64,000 nt of DNA, taken from assembly GCF_014202635.1 (NCBI RefSeq), contig NZ_JACHHD010000003.1, positions 62,001 to 126,000 of the forward strand, in the 5' to 3' direction. This document shows positions 41,970-50,960 of this stretch, piece by piece. The DNA is from Faecalicoccus acidiformans (GTDB lineage Bacteria > Bacillota_I > Bacilli_A > Erysipelotrichales > Erysipelotrichaceae). The position numbers and the translations under genes are program-made. Under the pieces are notes generated by a model. The model was not told where the DNA came from, did not search any database, and saw nothing but the letters and a program-made list of their open reading frames with translations. Each line of letters opens with the position of its first letter. Positions within the stretch are counted from its first letter, which is position 1.

Positions 41970-44510
41970 ATGCCAGAAAAGAAATATACTCCTATGATGC
42001 AGCATTATCTGCAATTGAAAGAAGAAAATCCCGAACCCATCTTGTTCTATCGTCTTGGTGATTTCTATGAGATGTTTTTTGAAGATGCGAAACTCGCAAG
42101 TCAGGAATTGGACCTGGTTTTGACAGGGCGAAGTGCCGGTGTCGAAGAAAAGGTTCCCATGTGCGGGATCCCTTACCATGCGGCCTCCTCTTATATACAA
42201 CGATTGATAAAAAAAGGATATAAAGTTGCGATCTGTGAACAACTTTCCGATCCTGCCACATCCAAAGGACTGGTCGATCGCGGAATCATCCGCATCATCA
42301 CACCCGGAACTTATATGGATGAAAACCAGGATGCCAAAGCTTCCAATTATATGGCGAGCATCTGTGTCAATGCGTATGAGATCCTGGTACTGTATGCCGA
42401 GCTCAGTACGGGCGAATTAAAATATCGCACCTTAGAGCGTTCTTTGGTTGCTCTTCAAAAAGCAATCTTGGAAGAAGAAGTCTGTGAAGTCATCTGTCCG
42501 ATGTCTCTGGATAAAAAATGGAAACAGGCCCTGGAAGAGATGGAGGATGTCCTGATTTCTTACCAGAAAAAAACGGCTCTGGAACCAGAAGATCAAAATC
42601 TTCTGAATAACAGCGGTTCTATCTCCTTGCAGGAAGCGCTGGCACAATTGATGGGATATTTGCGCCTGACGCAAAAACAGCACATTGATCATTTTTTGCC
42701 GGCCGAAAGTATGGATCGCGATCTGCATTTGGTCATGGACTATGAAACACGAAAACATTTGGAATTGGTATCGAGTACATCTTCTACCGGGAAAGGATGC
42801 AGTCTGTGGGAGTTTATGGATCATTGTCAGAGTGCCATGGGTTCTCGTCTTTTGAAGCGCTGGATCGAGATGCCTTTATTGGATGTTTCTTTGATTCACA
42901 AGCGCCAGAAAGCAATTCAAATTTTGATCGATGATTTTCTATTGCGCGAAGAGCTTAAAGAACATTTGACCTATGTATACGATATGGAACGTCTGGCCAG
43001 CCGTATGGCATACGGAAATGCCAGTCCGCGGGATGTTCTTCAACTCAAGGCCACTTTGGAACACGCCGCTCCCATTTTGGACCTGGCCGTCAAACTGGAT
43101 AGCTTTCCTGAATTTCAGATGGTTCCAGATTGTCAGGAACTCTTTGAGGAAATCAAAGATGCGATCGTAAACGAACCTCCGTTGACCCTCAAAGAGGGAG
43201 GTGTTTTTCAAGAAGGATATCACCAGAAGCTTGATGAACTTCGCCAGTTTGCCGATCGAGGCCAACAATTTATCTTGGATCTGGAAGCTAAAGAGCGAGA
43301 ACGGACCGGAATCAAATCTTTGAAGATCGGCTATAATCGCGTATTTGGTTATTATATAGAAGTCCGAAACGGAAACCTGTCCAATATCAAGGAAGAGTTT
43401 GGATATCATGCCAAGCAGACCTTAGCCAATGCCACTCGTTTTGTGACCCAGGAACTCAAAGAAAAAGAAGAACAGATCTTGCATGCCAAAGAATCAAAAA
43501 TCAAATTGGAACAAGAGTTATTTAAAGCGCTTTTAGAAAAGATCAAAAGCCGTTTGTTTGATCTGCATGCCCTGGCCGGTGCTTTGGCGAAGATTGATGT
43601 CTTGGTTTCTTTGGCTTTGATCGCTCATGAAAAAGGGTATATATGCCCGACGTTTCATCCGGACCAAAGCGTGCATATCCAAGAAGGAAAACATCCGATC
43701 CTGGATGATCGAATGAAGAAGAAACGTTATGTCTCCAACGACTGGAATATGAAAAAAGAACAGTGTATCGAACTGATTACCGGACCGAATATGGGAGGGA
43801 AATCCACCTATATGCGACAAAACGCCTTGTTGGTGATCTTGGCACAGATGGGTAGCTTTATCCCGGCTAAACAAGCAGATATGCCTGTTTTTGATCGAAT
43901 TTTTACACGCATTGGCGCCAGCGATGATATTTTGACCGGAAAATCAACGTTTATGGTAGAGATGATGGAAGCCAATACGGCTTTACGGTATGCGACCAAT
44001 CGCTCCTTGATCTTGTTCGATGAAATTGGACGAGGAACCGCTACGTATGACGGAATGGCTTTGGCACAGGCAATGCTGGAATACATTGAAGAAGCCATTC
44101 AGGCCAAGACGTTATTTTCGACACACTATCATGAATTGACACAGCTTTCCCAGAATCATCCGGGCATCTTTAATGTGCATGTCGATGTCAAAGAAAAACA
44201 AAACGAAACCGAATTTCGATATCGAATCGTCGAAGGCAAAGCCGACAAATCATATGGTGTCAACGTGGCTCGATTGGCACATTTGCCAAAGGTTGTTTTG
44301 GACAGAGCTTCGATGTTGTTGAATGACTTTGAAAGTCAAGGGGTTTCCCAAGATTATCAGCCGAGTTTATTTGTGATGGAACAAGTTCAACCTAAAAAAT
44401 CAGAATTGATGGAACGTCTGCAGAATTTGGATGTTGATTCTTTAACGCCCAGAGAAGCATTGGACTGTCTTTATGAATTTAAAAAGCTGGCCGATGAGAT
44501 CGAAGAATAG
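41970..44510 (+). CDS. mutS: DNA mismatch repair protein MutS
   Basis: 846 residues from the ATG at 41970. Mismatch-binding domain with the Phe-X-Glu motif in LFYRLGDFYEMFFEDA. Connector, lever and clamp domains follow, then the ATPase with Walker A ITGPNMGGKSTYMRQ, DEIGRGTATYDGMAL and the signature ASDDILTGKSTFMVEM. Starting at TTG 41934 would place the -35 box in the coding region, so the ATG is preferred though it has no ribosome binding site. Followed by mutL (8 nt gap). Confidence 0.95.
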   Translation: MPEKKYTPMMQHYLQLKEENPEPILFYRLGDFYEMFFEDAKLASQELDLVLTGRSAGVEEKVPMCGIPYHAASSYIQRLIKKGYKVAICEQLSDPATSKGLVDRGIIRIITPGTYMDENQDAKASNYMASICVNAYEILVLYAELSTGELKYRTLERSLVALQKAILEEEVCEVICPMSLDKKWKQALEEMEDVLISYQKKTALEPEDQNLLNNSGSISLQEALAQLMGYLRLTQKQHIDHFLPAESMDRDLHLVMDYETRKHLELVSSTSSTGKGCSLWEFMDHCQSAMGSRLLKRWIEMPLLDVSLIHKRQKAIQILIDDFLLREELKEHLTYVYDMERLASRMAYGNASPRDVLQLKATLEHAAPILDLAVKLDSFPEFQMVPDCQELFEEIKDAIVNEPPLTLKEGGVFQEGYHQKLDELRQFADRGQQFILDLEAKERERTGIKSLKIGYNRVFGYYIEVRNGNLSNIKEEFGYHAKQTLANATRFVTQELKEKEEQILHAKESKIKLEQELFKALLEKIKSRLFDLHALAGALAKIDVLVSLALIAHEKGYICPTFHPDQSVHIQEGKHPILDDRMKKKRYVSNDWNMKKEQCIELITGPNMGGKSTYMRQNALLVILAQMGSFIPAKQADMPVFDRIFTRIGASDDILTGKSTFMVEMMEANTALRYATNRSLILFDEIGRGTATYDGMALAQAMLEYIEEAIQAKTLFSTHYHELTQLSQNHPGIFNVHVDVKEKQNETEFRYRIVEGKADKSYGVNVARLAHLPKVVLDRASMLLNDFESQGVSQDYQPSLFVMEQVQPKKSELMERLQNLDVDSLTPREALDCLYEFKKLADEIEE

Positions 44511-44518
44511 GAGGAAGC

Positions 44519-46300
44519 ATGGCAAAGATCCAAGTATTGAGTGAACATTTGACAAATATGATTGCTGCCGGAGAAGTCGTTGAACGACCGGCAGGCATTG
44601 TAAAAGAATGTGTCGAAAACAGTATCGATGCCGGTGCTCGTGTGATCGATATCGAAGCTTTTCAAGGCGGAATCGAACGTTTGATCATTACAGATGACGG
44701 CAGCGGGATGGATCCTCAGGATGCATCGATGGCCTTTATGCGCCATGCCACAAGCAAGCTTTCCACGGAAGAAGGACTTTTTAATATTCAGACAATGGGA
44801 TTTCGCGGCGAAGCTTTGCCTAGTATTGCCTCTGTAGCGCATGTGCGTTTAGAGACTAACGATGGCAGGCAAGGAACGATGATCGAATACGATTACGGCC
44901 AGCTGGTCCGTGAAGAAAGCGGACATTTTCCCAAGGGGACTTCGATTACGATCAGCGGGCTGTTCTTAAAGACTCCGGCTCGATTCAAACACTTGAAGAG
45001 CGTTTCTTATGAATTTAGTATCATTGCGGATTTAATCAATAAAATGGCACTTTCTCATCCAGAGATTCGATTTACCTTATCGCACGAAGGCCGGGTTGTC
45101 TTTCAAACTGCCGGCAACGGCAGTCTGCAGGAGATCTTGTATCAGATGTATGGCCGTGAAGTTGCCAAAGAAGCCATACCTTTTCAGGGACAGAATGAGG
45201 ATTTTAAGATCACAGGCTATGCCGTACAGCCAAAGATCAATCGTGCTACAAAATATTTCATGTTTATTACGATGAATTCACGTCTGATTCGAAGCATTCC
45301 GATCCAAAAGGCAATCTTGGATGCTTATGGATCGTATTTGCCTTCGCAGCGTTTTCCCATTGTCGTTTTAGATATCCAGACGGATGCCCAGCTGGTGGAT
45401 GTCAATGTGCATCCTAATAAATGGGAAATTCGTCTTTCGAAACAGAATGAATTGTTGGAACTGATCAAAACAACACTGGTATCCGCGCTCTCGCAATCGT
45501 TAAGAACCGTAAAGATCCAGCCCAAGGCAACGCCTCAATTCAAACAGGAAACATTTGATTTTCCGATCCCTGTCGTACAAGAACTTGTTCGATCAAAACC
45601 TTCAGCCATAGAACAAACGATCGAACAAGGATTTGCTCAATATGAAAAACCGGAACCGGTTGTAAAAGAAGAACCGGTCTTGTATGAGGCAGAACCGGAA
45701 GAAACAACACAAGGCAAGGAATTCTTTTCGCATCTGCGTCTGATTGGCCAGCTTAAAGAATCTTATATTCTTTGCGAAAATGAAGAAGGATTGGTTTTGA
45801 TCGATCAGCACGCTGCCCAGGAACGATATCATTATGAGCAGCTGGTCAAACAGATCTATCAAAAAGAGCCATCGGTTCAGCCTTTGATGGTTCCGATACA
45901 GATCCCCGTATCACAATCGGTGATTGCCCAAATGGAGACGATCAACGAAAAGACACGTCCTTTTGGGATCGTATTTGAACTGTTCGGAGTGGATCGCTTG
46001 CTTGTCCGTCAAGTTCCGCTATGGTTTCAGGATGTTGACCAAGAAGCTTTTTTCCACGATTTGCTGGATTTTTTTATCCAGAATCACGAAGTGGATATGG
46101 AGGCTTTGCGCAAACATGTGATTGCCACGATGGCATGTCATTCTTCCATCCGTTTTCATCGAACTTTGAGCGAAGCAGAAATGCGGCAAGTGATCCTCGA
46201 TCTGCAAAAATGCGATCAGCCCTATCATTGTCCGCATGGACGGCCGACCGTGATCACATTGAGCGAAAAAGATCTGCGAAAGGAGTTTGAACGTGGATAA
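44519..46300 (+). CDS. mutL: DNA mismatch repair protein MutL
   Basis: 593 residues. GHKL ATPase N-terminus: AAGEVVERPAGIVKECVENS, DDGSGMDPQDA, HATSKLS and TMGFRGEALPSIASVAHV. Proline-rich linker, then a C-terminal dimerisation domain. The endonuclease motif DxHAAxERxxYE is present as DQHAAQERYHYEQ, so it should have latent nicking activity as in other bacteria lacking MutH. CPHGRPT near the end is also part of the endonuclease site. AGGAGG precedes the ATG. Confidence 0.96.
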   Translation: MAKIQVLSEHLTNMIAAGEVVERPAGIVKECVENSIDAGARVIDIEAFQGGIERLIITDDGSGMDPQDASMAFMRHATSKLSTEEGLFNIQTMGFRGEALPSIASVAHVRLETNDGRQGTMIEYDYGQLVREESGHFPKGTSITISGLFLKTPARFKHLKSVSYEFSIIADLINKMALSHPEIRFTLSHEGRVVFQTAGNGSLQEILYQMYGREVAKEAIPFQGQNEDFKITGYAVQPKINRATKYFMFITMNSRLIRSIPIQKAILDAYGSYLPSQRFPIVVLDIQTDAQLVDVNVHPNKWEIRLSKQNELLELIKTTLVSALSQSLRTVKIQPKATPQFKQETFDFPIPVVQELVRSKPSAIEQTIEQGFAQYEKPEPVVKEEPVLYEAEPEETTQGKEFFSHLRLIGQLKESYILCENEEGLVLIDQHAAQERYHYEQLVKQIYQKEPSVQPLMVPIQIPVSQSVIAQMETINEKTRPFGIVFELFGVDRLLVRQVPLWFQDVDQEAFFHDLLDFFIQNHEVDMEALRKHVIATMACHSSIRFHRTLSEAEMRQVILDLQKCDQPYHCPHGRPTVITLSEKDLRKEFERG

Positions 46301-47189
46301 GATATTAGCCATCGTAGGGCCGACAGGTATTGGAAAAAGTGCTTGTTCGATTGAACTCGCAAAAGCTTTGGATGCGCAAATTATATCCGGAGATTCAATG
46401 CAGGTATACCGGCAGATGAATATCGGAACTGCCAAGATCACGCCCTCAGAGATGCAGGGAATCAAGCATTATCTGGTGGGGATCCAAGATTATCGCGATC
46501 CTTACAATGTCTGTATCTTCCAAAAAAAAGCCAAAGAAGCAATCGATCAGATCCAAAAACAAGGAAAGCTTCCCATTTTCTGCGGAGGAACGGGTTTGTA
46601 TTTAAAAGCGGCCTTGTATGACTATACTTTTGAGGAAGAACAAAAAGATGAAGAATATTTGAGACTGTTGGAAACAAAGACCAATGAAGAACTGTTTCAA
46701 CTTCTTCAAAACGCAGATCCGCAAGCAGCTGAAAAGATCCATCCTCATAACCGCAAGCGTTTGATTCGCGCTTTGGAGATTGCTCATAGCGGCATCACCA
46801 AGACGCAAAGAGAAAAAGAACAGGAACACAAGCCTTTGTATGATGTTTATTTTTTAGGTTTGACAATGGACCGGCAAAAACTGCATCAAAGAATCGATCA
46901 GCGCGTAGACAAAATGTTTGAAGAAGGCTTGGTTCAGGAAGCCACTTCATTGTTTGCAGATCCGAAAACTTGGGAGTATACAAGTTTTCAAGGAATCGGG
47001 TATAAAGAGTTTAAACCCTATTTTGAACAAAAAGCGACCTTGGAGGAAGTGAAACTAGCGATACAAAAACATTCGCGCCAATATGCCAAAAGACAGATGA
47101 CTTGGTTTAAACATCAGATGCCGGTGCACTGGTTTGAAAAAGACGACCCCAAACTTTGGGAATCGGTTCGGGAGTGGTACTATGGATAA
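46293..47189 (+). CDS. miaA: tRNA dimethylallyltransferase
   Basis: 298 residues. Adds a dimethylallyl group to A37 of tRNAs that read UNN codons. P-loop VGPTGIGKSACSIELA at the N-terminus, then SGDSMQVYRQMNIGTAK and RKRLIRALEI. The GTG at 46293 is chosen because AAAGGAG lies 7 nt upstream; it overlaps mutL by 8 nt, the standard mutL-miaA linkage. Confidence 0.95.
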   Translation: MDKILAIVGPTGIGKSACSIELAKALDAQIISGDSMQVYRQMNIGTAKITPSEMQGIKHYLVGIQDYRDPYNVCIFQKKAKEAIDQIQKQGKLPIFCGGTGLYLKAALYDYTFEEEQKDEEYLRLLETKTNEELFQLLQNADPQAAEKIHPHNRKRLIRALEIAHSGITKTQREKEQEHKPLYDVYFLGLTMDRQKLHQRIDQRVDKMFEEGLVQEATSLFADPKTWEYTSFQGIGYKEFKPYFEQKATLEEVKLAIQKHSRQYAKRQMTWFKHQMPVHWFEKDDPKLWESVREWYYG

Positions 47190-47859
47190 TGTAAGAACCC
47201 AAGGGATCTTGGGAAAAGAAAGCAGCAAACGATTGCGTCAGAAAACCGTGCTTGTCGTTGGTTTGGGCGGTGTCGGATCGTTTTGTGTTGAGGCCTTGGC
47301 CCGTACCGGAATCGGCCATTTGATCTTGGTGGATGCGGATGTCTTTGAAGATTCCAACCGCAATCGGCAGTTGGGAGCGACTCAAGAAACAATAGGGCAG
47401 AAAAAGACGGAAGTTTTAAAAAAAAGAGTCCTTTCGATCACAGATGCTCAAGTGGACACCTATGATTTTTTTTATGATCATACTAAAGACAAAGAGCTGT
47501 TCTCACACACAATCGATTTTGTCTGCGACTGTATCGACTCTCTTTCCAGCAAACAAGACCTGATGCAGGCTTGTCTGCAGCGGCAGATTCCTTTTTTGTC
47601 TTGTATGGGAATGGGCAGACGTTTCGATCCTACCAAGCTTGAAGTCATGGAATTAGAAAAAACATCGAATGATCCGCTGGCCAAGCGCTTGCGGATCTGG
47701 AAACGGAAACAAAGAATCAAAAATAAGATTCCGGTGGTCTGCAGCCGGGAAACCCCGATTCCGCAAGTTGAGGGGCAGCCGCTGGCTTCCGTGATCTTTG
47801 TGCCAGCCAGTGCAGGGCTTCTGATCGCAAAAGAATGCATAGAAAGATTATTAAAATAG
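47182..47859 (+). CDS. tcdA: tRNA threonylcarbamoyladenosine dehydratase (TcdA/CsdL, ThiF family)
   Basis: 225 residues, ThiF/MoeB-like adenylating fold: VVGLGGVGSFCVEALARTGI, then VDADVFEDSNRNRQLGA and CDCIDSLSSKQDLMQ. Most likely the enzyme cyclising t6A to ct6A in tRNA; the related MoeB/ThiF roles are less likely without those pathway genes nearby. The ATG at 47182 overlaps miaA by 8 nt and follows GGGAGTGG. A longer frame would extend back into miaA. Confidence 0.88.
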   Translation: MDNVRTQGILGKESSKRLRQKTVLVVGLGGVGSFCVEALARTGIGHLILVDADVFEDSNRNRQLGATQETIGQKKTEVLKKRVLSITDAQVDTYDFFYDHTKDKELFSHTIDFVCDCIDSLSSKQDLMQACLQRQIPFLSCMGMGRRFDPTKLEVMELEKTSNDPLAKRLRIWKRKQRIKNKIPVVCSRETPIPQVEGQPLASVIFVPASAGLLIAKECIERLLK

Positions 47860-47872
47860 AGGAAAGATTTGT

Positions 47873-48778
47873 ATGAAAGATGTATTTATCATCAATCCCA
47901 AAGGCCAAAAGAAGGAGCAGCTGGAACTGATTCATCAGATCCAGGAGGTCTTTCAAGGAAGACGGATCATCATTGAAAAGACCAATGGACCGGGACATGC
48001 GCGTTTTATTGCGCAAAAATATGCTTTAAAAACCGAAGAACCGGTGCATCTTTACGTCTGTGGCGGAGATGGAACCTTGCACGAAGTGGTCAACGGTATG
48101 GCACAGGCGCCTCATATTTATTTATCCATACTGCCGATCGGGACAGGGAATGACTTTATTAAATCTTTTGAAGGTTTAACCAAACAGGATTTTCTGGATC
48201 TGTCGGCATATCAGGATGCGATCGAGATGGATTGTGACCTTTTGAAGGTGAATGGAGAATACGCATTGAACTCTGTATCGATCGGGTTTGATGTCCATGT
48301 GGCAGATGCTGCCAACAAGACGAAGAAGATCATTCCCAAAGGCGGGATCTTTCATTATACGTTAGGGATGTTGACCAGTCTATGCAAACCGCTGGGAGAA
48401 ACTTACGCTTTGCAGATCGATCAGGAACGTTTCGAACCGGAATTCTATACGTTTTTGGTTTTTGCGAACGGGCGATTTTATGGCGGGGGATACCAGCCTT
48501 GTCCGGCAGCTTTGTTGAATGATGGCGAAATGGATATTTGCCTTGTCAAAAAAGTCTCACGAACGCAGATCGTTTCATTAGCAAAGCTCTATGAAAGAGG
48601 AGAACACATCCATTATCCGGATTTGGTGATCTCAAAAAAAGGAAAAATCGTTCATGTGGATACAGAAAACAAAGAGGTGAAGATGAATTTGGATGGGGAA
48701 GTACGCTCTTTCAAAAACCCAACGATCGAGATCGAACCGCATGCGATTCATTTATTGTTGCCAAATAAAAAAGACTGA
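47873..48778 (+). CDS. Diacylglycerol/lipid kinase family protein
   Basis: 301 residues of the DagK/YegS/BmrU family. The GGDGT-type nucleotide motif is VCGGDGTLHEVVNGM near residue 62; IGTGNDFIKS and LNDGEMDICLVK follow. Soluble, single domain. DgkB-type enzymes recycle diacylglycerol from teichoic and lipoteichoic acid synthesis; the assignment to that role is inference. Its stop lies in the 5' arm of the following bidirectional terminator. Confidence 0.88.
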   Translation: MKDVFIINPKGQKKEQLELIHQIQEVFQGRRIIIEKTNGPGHARFIAQKYALKTEEPVHLYVCGGDGTLHEVVNGMAQAPHIYLSILPIGTGNDFIKSFEGLTKQDFLDLSAYQDAIEMDCDLLKVNGEYALNSVSIGFDVHVADAANKTKKIIPKGGIFHYTLGMLTSLCKPLGETYALQIDQERFEPEFYTFLVFANGRFYGGGYQPCPAALLNDGEMDICLVKKVSRTQIVSLAKLYERGEHIHYPDLVISKKGKIVHVDTENKEVKMNLDGEVRSFKNPTIEIEPHAIHLLLPNKKD

Positions 48779-48797
48779 ATACATTTCAGTCTTTTTT
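48767..48797. terminator. Bidirectional terminator between convergent genes
   Basis: AAAAAAGACTGAA-TACAT-TTCAGTCTTTTTT is symmetric and would end both the lipid-kinase transcript (plus) and the amidase transcript (minus). Confidence 0.93.
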
Positions 48798-48800
48798 AGA

Positions 48801-49550
48801 TTATTCACTTTCTTCTTCGATTCCTTTGTCTTCTAAAATCATTTCAATATAAGCTTTAGCGACATTTTCTGCTATCAAGTTTTGATATTGGGTCTGCGAA
48901 AGATCGTGGCATTCTGAGTAATTGCTCATATAGCCTGCTTCAAACAACAAGGCCGGAATCGTTTGCTGACTCACGACATAAAGAGGATATTGTTCTACAT
49001 AGACTACGCCGCGATCATATTCCCAGCCGGCTTCGTCCAGGTTTTGAGCAATCAAGCGAGAAACATCATAAGAGAAAGCATCGTCTTGGCGGATGTACGA
49101 TTCATAACCGTACAAGCTCGTATCTTCATTTGAATTCATATGAATGCTCAGATAATAGTCGGCATTGTTTTCGGAAGCATATTCCACTCGAGCCTTTAAA
49201 TCTTCCGCTTCTTCTTCGGGCCAAGATATTTCATCGCTGTCCCTGGTATAGATCACTTCGATGCGAGGCTCGTTTTCTTCGATATAGTCTCCGATCGCTA
49301 AAGCAATAGCTAGATTGATCTCTTTTTCGGCTGTACCATCAGCTCCGATCGTTCCGCCATCGTAGCCTCCGTGACCTGGATCGATACAGAGGGTGGCAAC
49401 CTTTTCAACAGGCAAAATCGAATCGATTTTTCCGCCGGAAAAAACAAAGGAGATGATGAGAACCAATACCAGTCCGCAAGCAAGGATCCCGCAAGCAATC
49501 TTGACCCAAGGACGTAATTTGTATCTTTTTTGTTTGTTCGTTTTTATCAT
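48801..49550 (-). CDS. N-acetylmuramoyl-L-alanine amidase (Amidase_3, CwlD-like)
   Basis: 249 residues. An N-terminal signal anchor (IACGILACGLVLVLIISFVF) follows a basic start, so the enzyme is attached outside the membrane. The catalytic domain has all zinc ligands: CIDPGHGGYDGG (His), TAEKEINLAIA (Glu) and YLSIHMNSNE (His). The catalytic Glu is in PALLFEAGYMSN. It cleaves the bond between MurNAc and L-Ala. No SPOR, LysM or other wall-binding domain. The ATG at 49550 has no ribosome binding site and lies 6 nt from an extended -10. Confidence 0.92.
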   Translation of the reverse strand: MIKTNKQKRYKLRPWVKIACGILACGLVLVLIISFVFSGGKIDSILPVEKVATLCIDPGHGGYDGGTIGADGTAEKEINLAIALAIGDYIEENEPRIEVIYTRDSDEISWPEEEAEDLKARVEYASENNADYYLSIHMNSNEDTSLYGYESYIRQDDAFSYDVSRLIAQNLDEAGWEYDRGVVYVEQYPLYVVSQQTIPALLFEAGYMSNYSECHDLSQTQYQNLIAENVAKAYIEMILEDKGIEEESE

Positions 49551-49556
49551 GTTGGT

Positions 49557-49567
49557 AGTATACCACA
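49557..49567 (-). promoter_or_regulatory. Extended -10 promoter of the amidase gene
   Basis: Minus strand TGTGGTATACT; TATACT is at 49557-49562, exactly 6 nt before the ATG. The TGTGG context is the same as upstream of tadA. Confidence 0.65.
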
Positions 49568-49616
49568 AATCGATAAAACCGCATATTTTTCACATTTTCT
49601 CACACAAAATGCAGAT

Positions 49617-50237
49617 TTATTCAAAGATCGCAGTTCCGATTCGAACCATATTGGCTCCATGTTCGATGGCAATCTTATAATCATGGCTCATGCCCATCGA
49701 CAAGGTATCGATCGTCGGATAGATTGTTTTCATGGTTTTATATAACGTATGCATGTTTTCAAATTCTTCAGCAACCAGATTCATATCGTCAGTATGGGTC
49801 GCCACACACATAAAACCGCGCACCCGGATATGCGGATATGCTTGCAGCGATTTTAAAAATTCTTCGGCTTCTTCATAAGGAAGACCCGTCTTCATCGGAT
49901 CGTTTGAGATTTTGATTTGGACCAGCACATCTTGGATCAAATCTTGGCGAGCCGCATATTTTTCAATCTCTTTGGCCAGCTTCAGGGAATCTAGAGATTC
50001 GATCAAATCTACTTTTCCTATAATGTATTTTACTTTATTTGTTTGCAGATGACCGATGATGTGCCAAGTATAGGCAGGGTCGTATTTATCGATAAATTCT
50101 TGTACGCGGTTTTCTCCAAAAACACGAAGACCGGCTTTGGCCACTTCTTCAATTTGCTCTTTGGTCCGTTTCTTAGAAACAGCGACAACTTGTACGTCTT
50201 TTAAAGTCTTTAATGATTCAATCAATTCATGATTCAT
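49617..50237 (-). CDS. yggS: YggS family pyridoxal phosphate-binding protein
   Basis: 206 residues, PLP homeostasis protein (YggS/YlmE/PLPBP). The PLP Lys is in VVAVSKKRTKEQ near the N-terminus. Other landmarks are FGENRVQEF, WHIIGHLQTNKVKYI and the C-terminal SMGMSHDYKIAIEHGANM with VRIGTAIF. In Bacillota it is often near the division sepF-ylm cluster, but here it stands alone. The ATG at 50237 follows AGAAGGAA. Confidence 0.93.
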   Translation of the reverse strand: MNHELIESLKTLKDVQVVAVSKKRTKEQIEEVAKAGLRVFGENRVQEFIDKYDPAYTWHIIGHLQTNKVKYIIGKVDLIESLDSLKLAKEIEKYAARQDLIQDVLVQIKISNDPMKTGLPYEEAEEFLKSLQAYPHIRVRGFMCVATHTDDMNLVAEEFENMHTLYKTMKTIYPTIDTLSMGMSHDYKIAIEHGANMVRIGTAIFE

Positions 50238-50261
50238 GAAAATTCCTTCTTTCCCAAAAGT

Positions 50262-50307
50262 ATTATAATTCTTTCTTTCTCGGAAAGACAATGGATTATG
50301 GTATAAT
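50262..50307. promoter_or_regulatory. Divergent promoters of yggS and tmk
   Basis: For yggS (minus): TTGTCT (50286-50291), 18-bp spacer, TATAAT (50262-50267). For tmk (plus): extended -10 TGGTATAAT ending at 50307, with no clear -35. The two -10 boxes are about 35 bp apart, so the promoters overlap and may compete. Confidence 0.7.
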
Positions 50308-50327
50308 GCTTGCGATTGGTGATAGAT

Positions 50328-50960
50328 ATGAAGCATGGTTTTTTTATAACACTAGAAGGAAACGACGGAGCCGGCAAGACAACCGTGGCCTTAGGTTTAA
50401 AAAAAGAATTAGAAAGACGCGGCTATGAAGCCGTTTATACTAGAGAACCGGGAGGTTCAAAGATTGCGGAAAAAATCCGAGATATTTTATTGAATGATAC
50501 GCAAGAGAGCATGGATGCCCGCACAGAAGCTTTGTTGTTTGCGGCCAGCCGCCGTCAACATCTCAAACAGATCGTGATACCGGCTCTTGAAGAAAACAAG
50601 ATCGTTCTCTGTGATCGCTTTGTGGATTCCAGCTTAGCTTATCAAGGCGTTGCCCGAGAGCTGGGATTGGAAGAAGTTTGGAAGATCAACCAGTTTGCGA
50701 TCGAGAACTGTATGCCGCAGCTGACTCTATTTTTAAAGGTGTCCATCGAGACCGGGCAAAAACGTATGAATATTCGCGGAGAAAAAAATCGTCTGGATCG
50801 GGAACAAGATTCATTTCATCAAAAAGTACGGGAAGGCTATGACCTTCTAATTCAGAAGTTTCCGGAAAGGATCCAAGTGATCGATGCGGAACCGGATCCG
50901 CAAACGGTTTTGGAATCTTGTGTAAAAACTGTGCTGAAAGGAATAGAAGCGCATGGATAA
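50328..50960 (+). CDS. tmk: Thymidylate kinase
   Basis: 210 residues. dTMP to dTDP. P-loop ITLEGNDGAGKTTVALGL at the N-terminus, YTREPGGSKIAEKIRD, and the DRF variant of the DR(Y/H) motif in LCDRFVDSSLAYQGVARE. The start at 50328 is inside the short leader from the -10 at 50302-50307; GGTGAT precedes it. Followed by holB (8-nt overlap). Confidence 0.95.
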   Translation: MKHGFFITLEGNDGAGKTTVALGLKKELERRGYEAVYTREPGGSKIAEKIRDILLNDTQESMDARTEALLFAASRRQHLKQIVIPALEENKIVLCDRFVDSSLAYQGVARELGLEEVWKINQFAIENCMPQLTLFLKVSIETGQKRMNIRGEKNRLDREQDSFHQKVREGYDLLIQKFPERIQVIDAEPDPQTVLESCVKTVLKGIEAHG

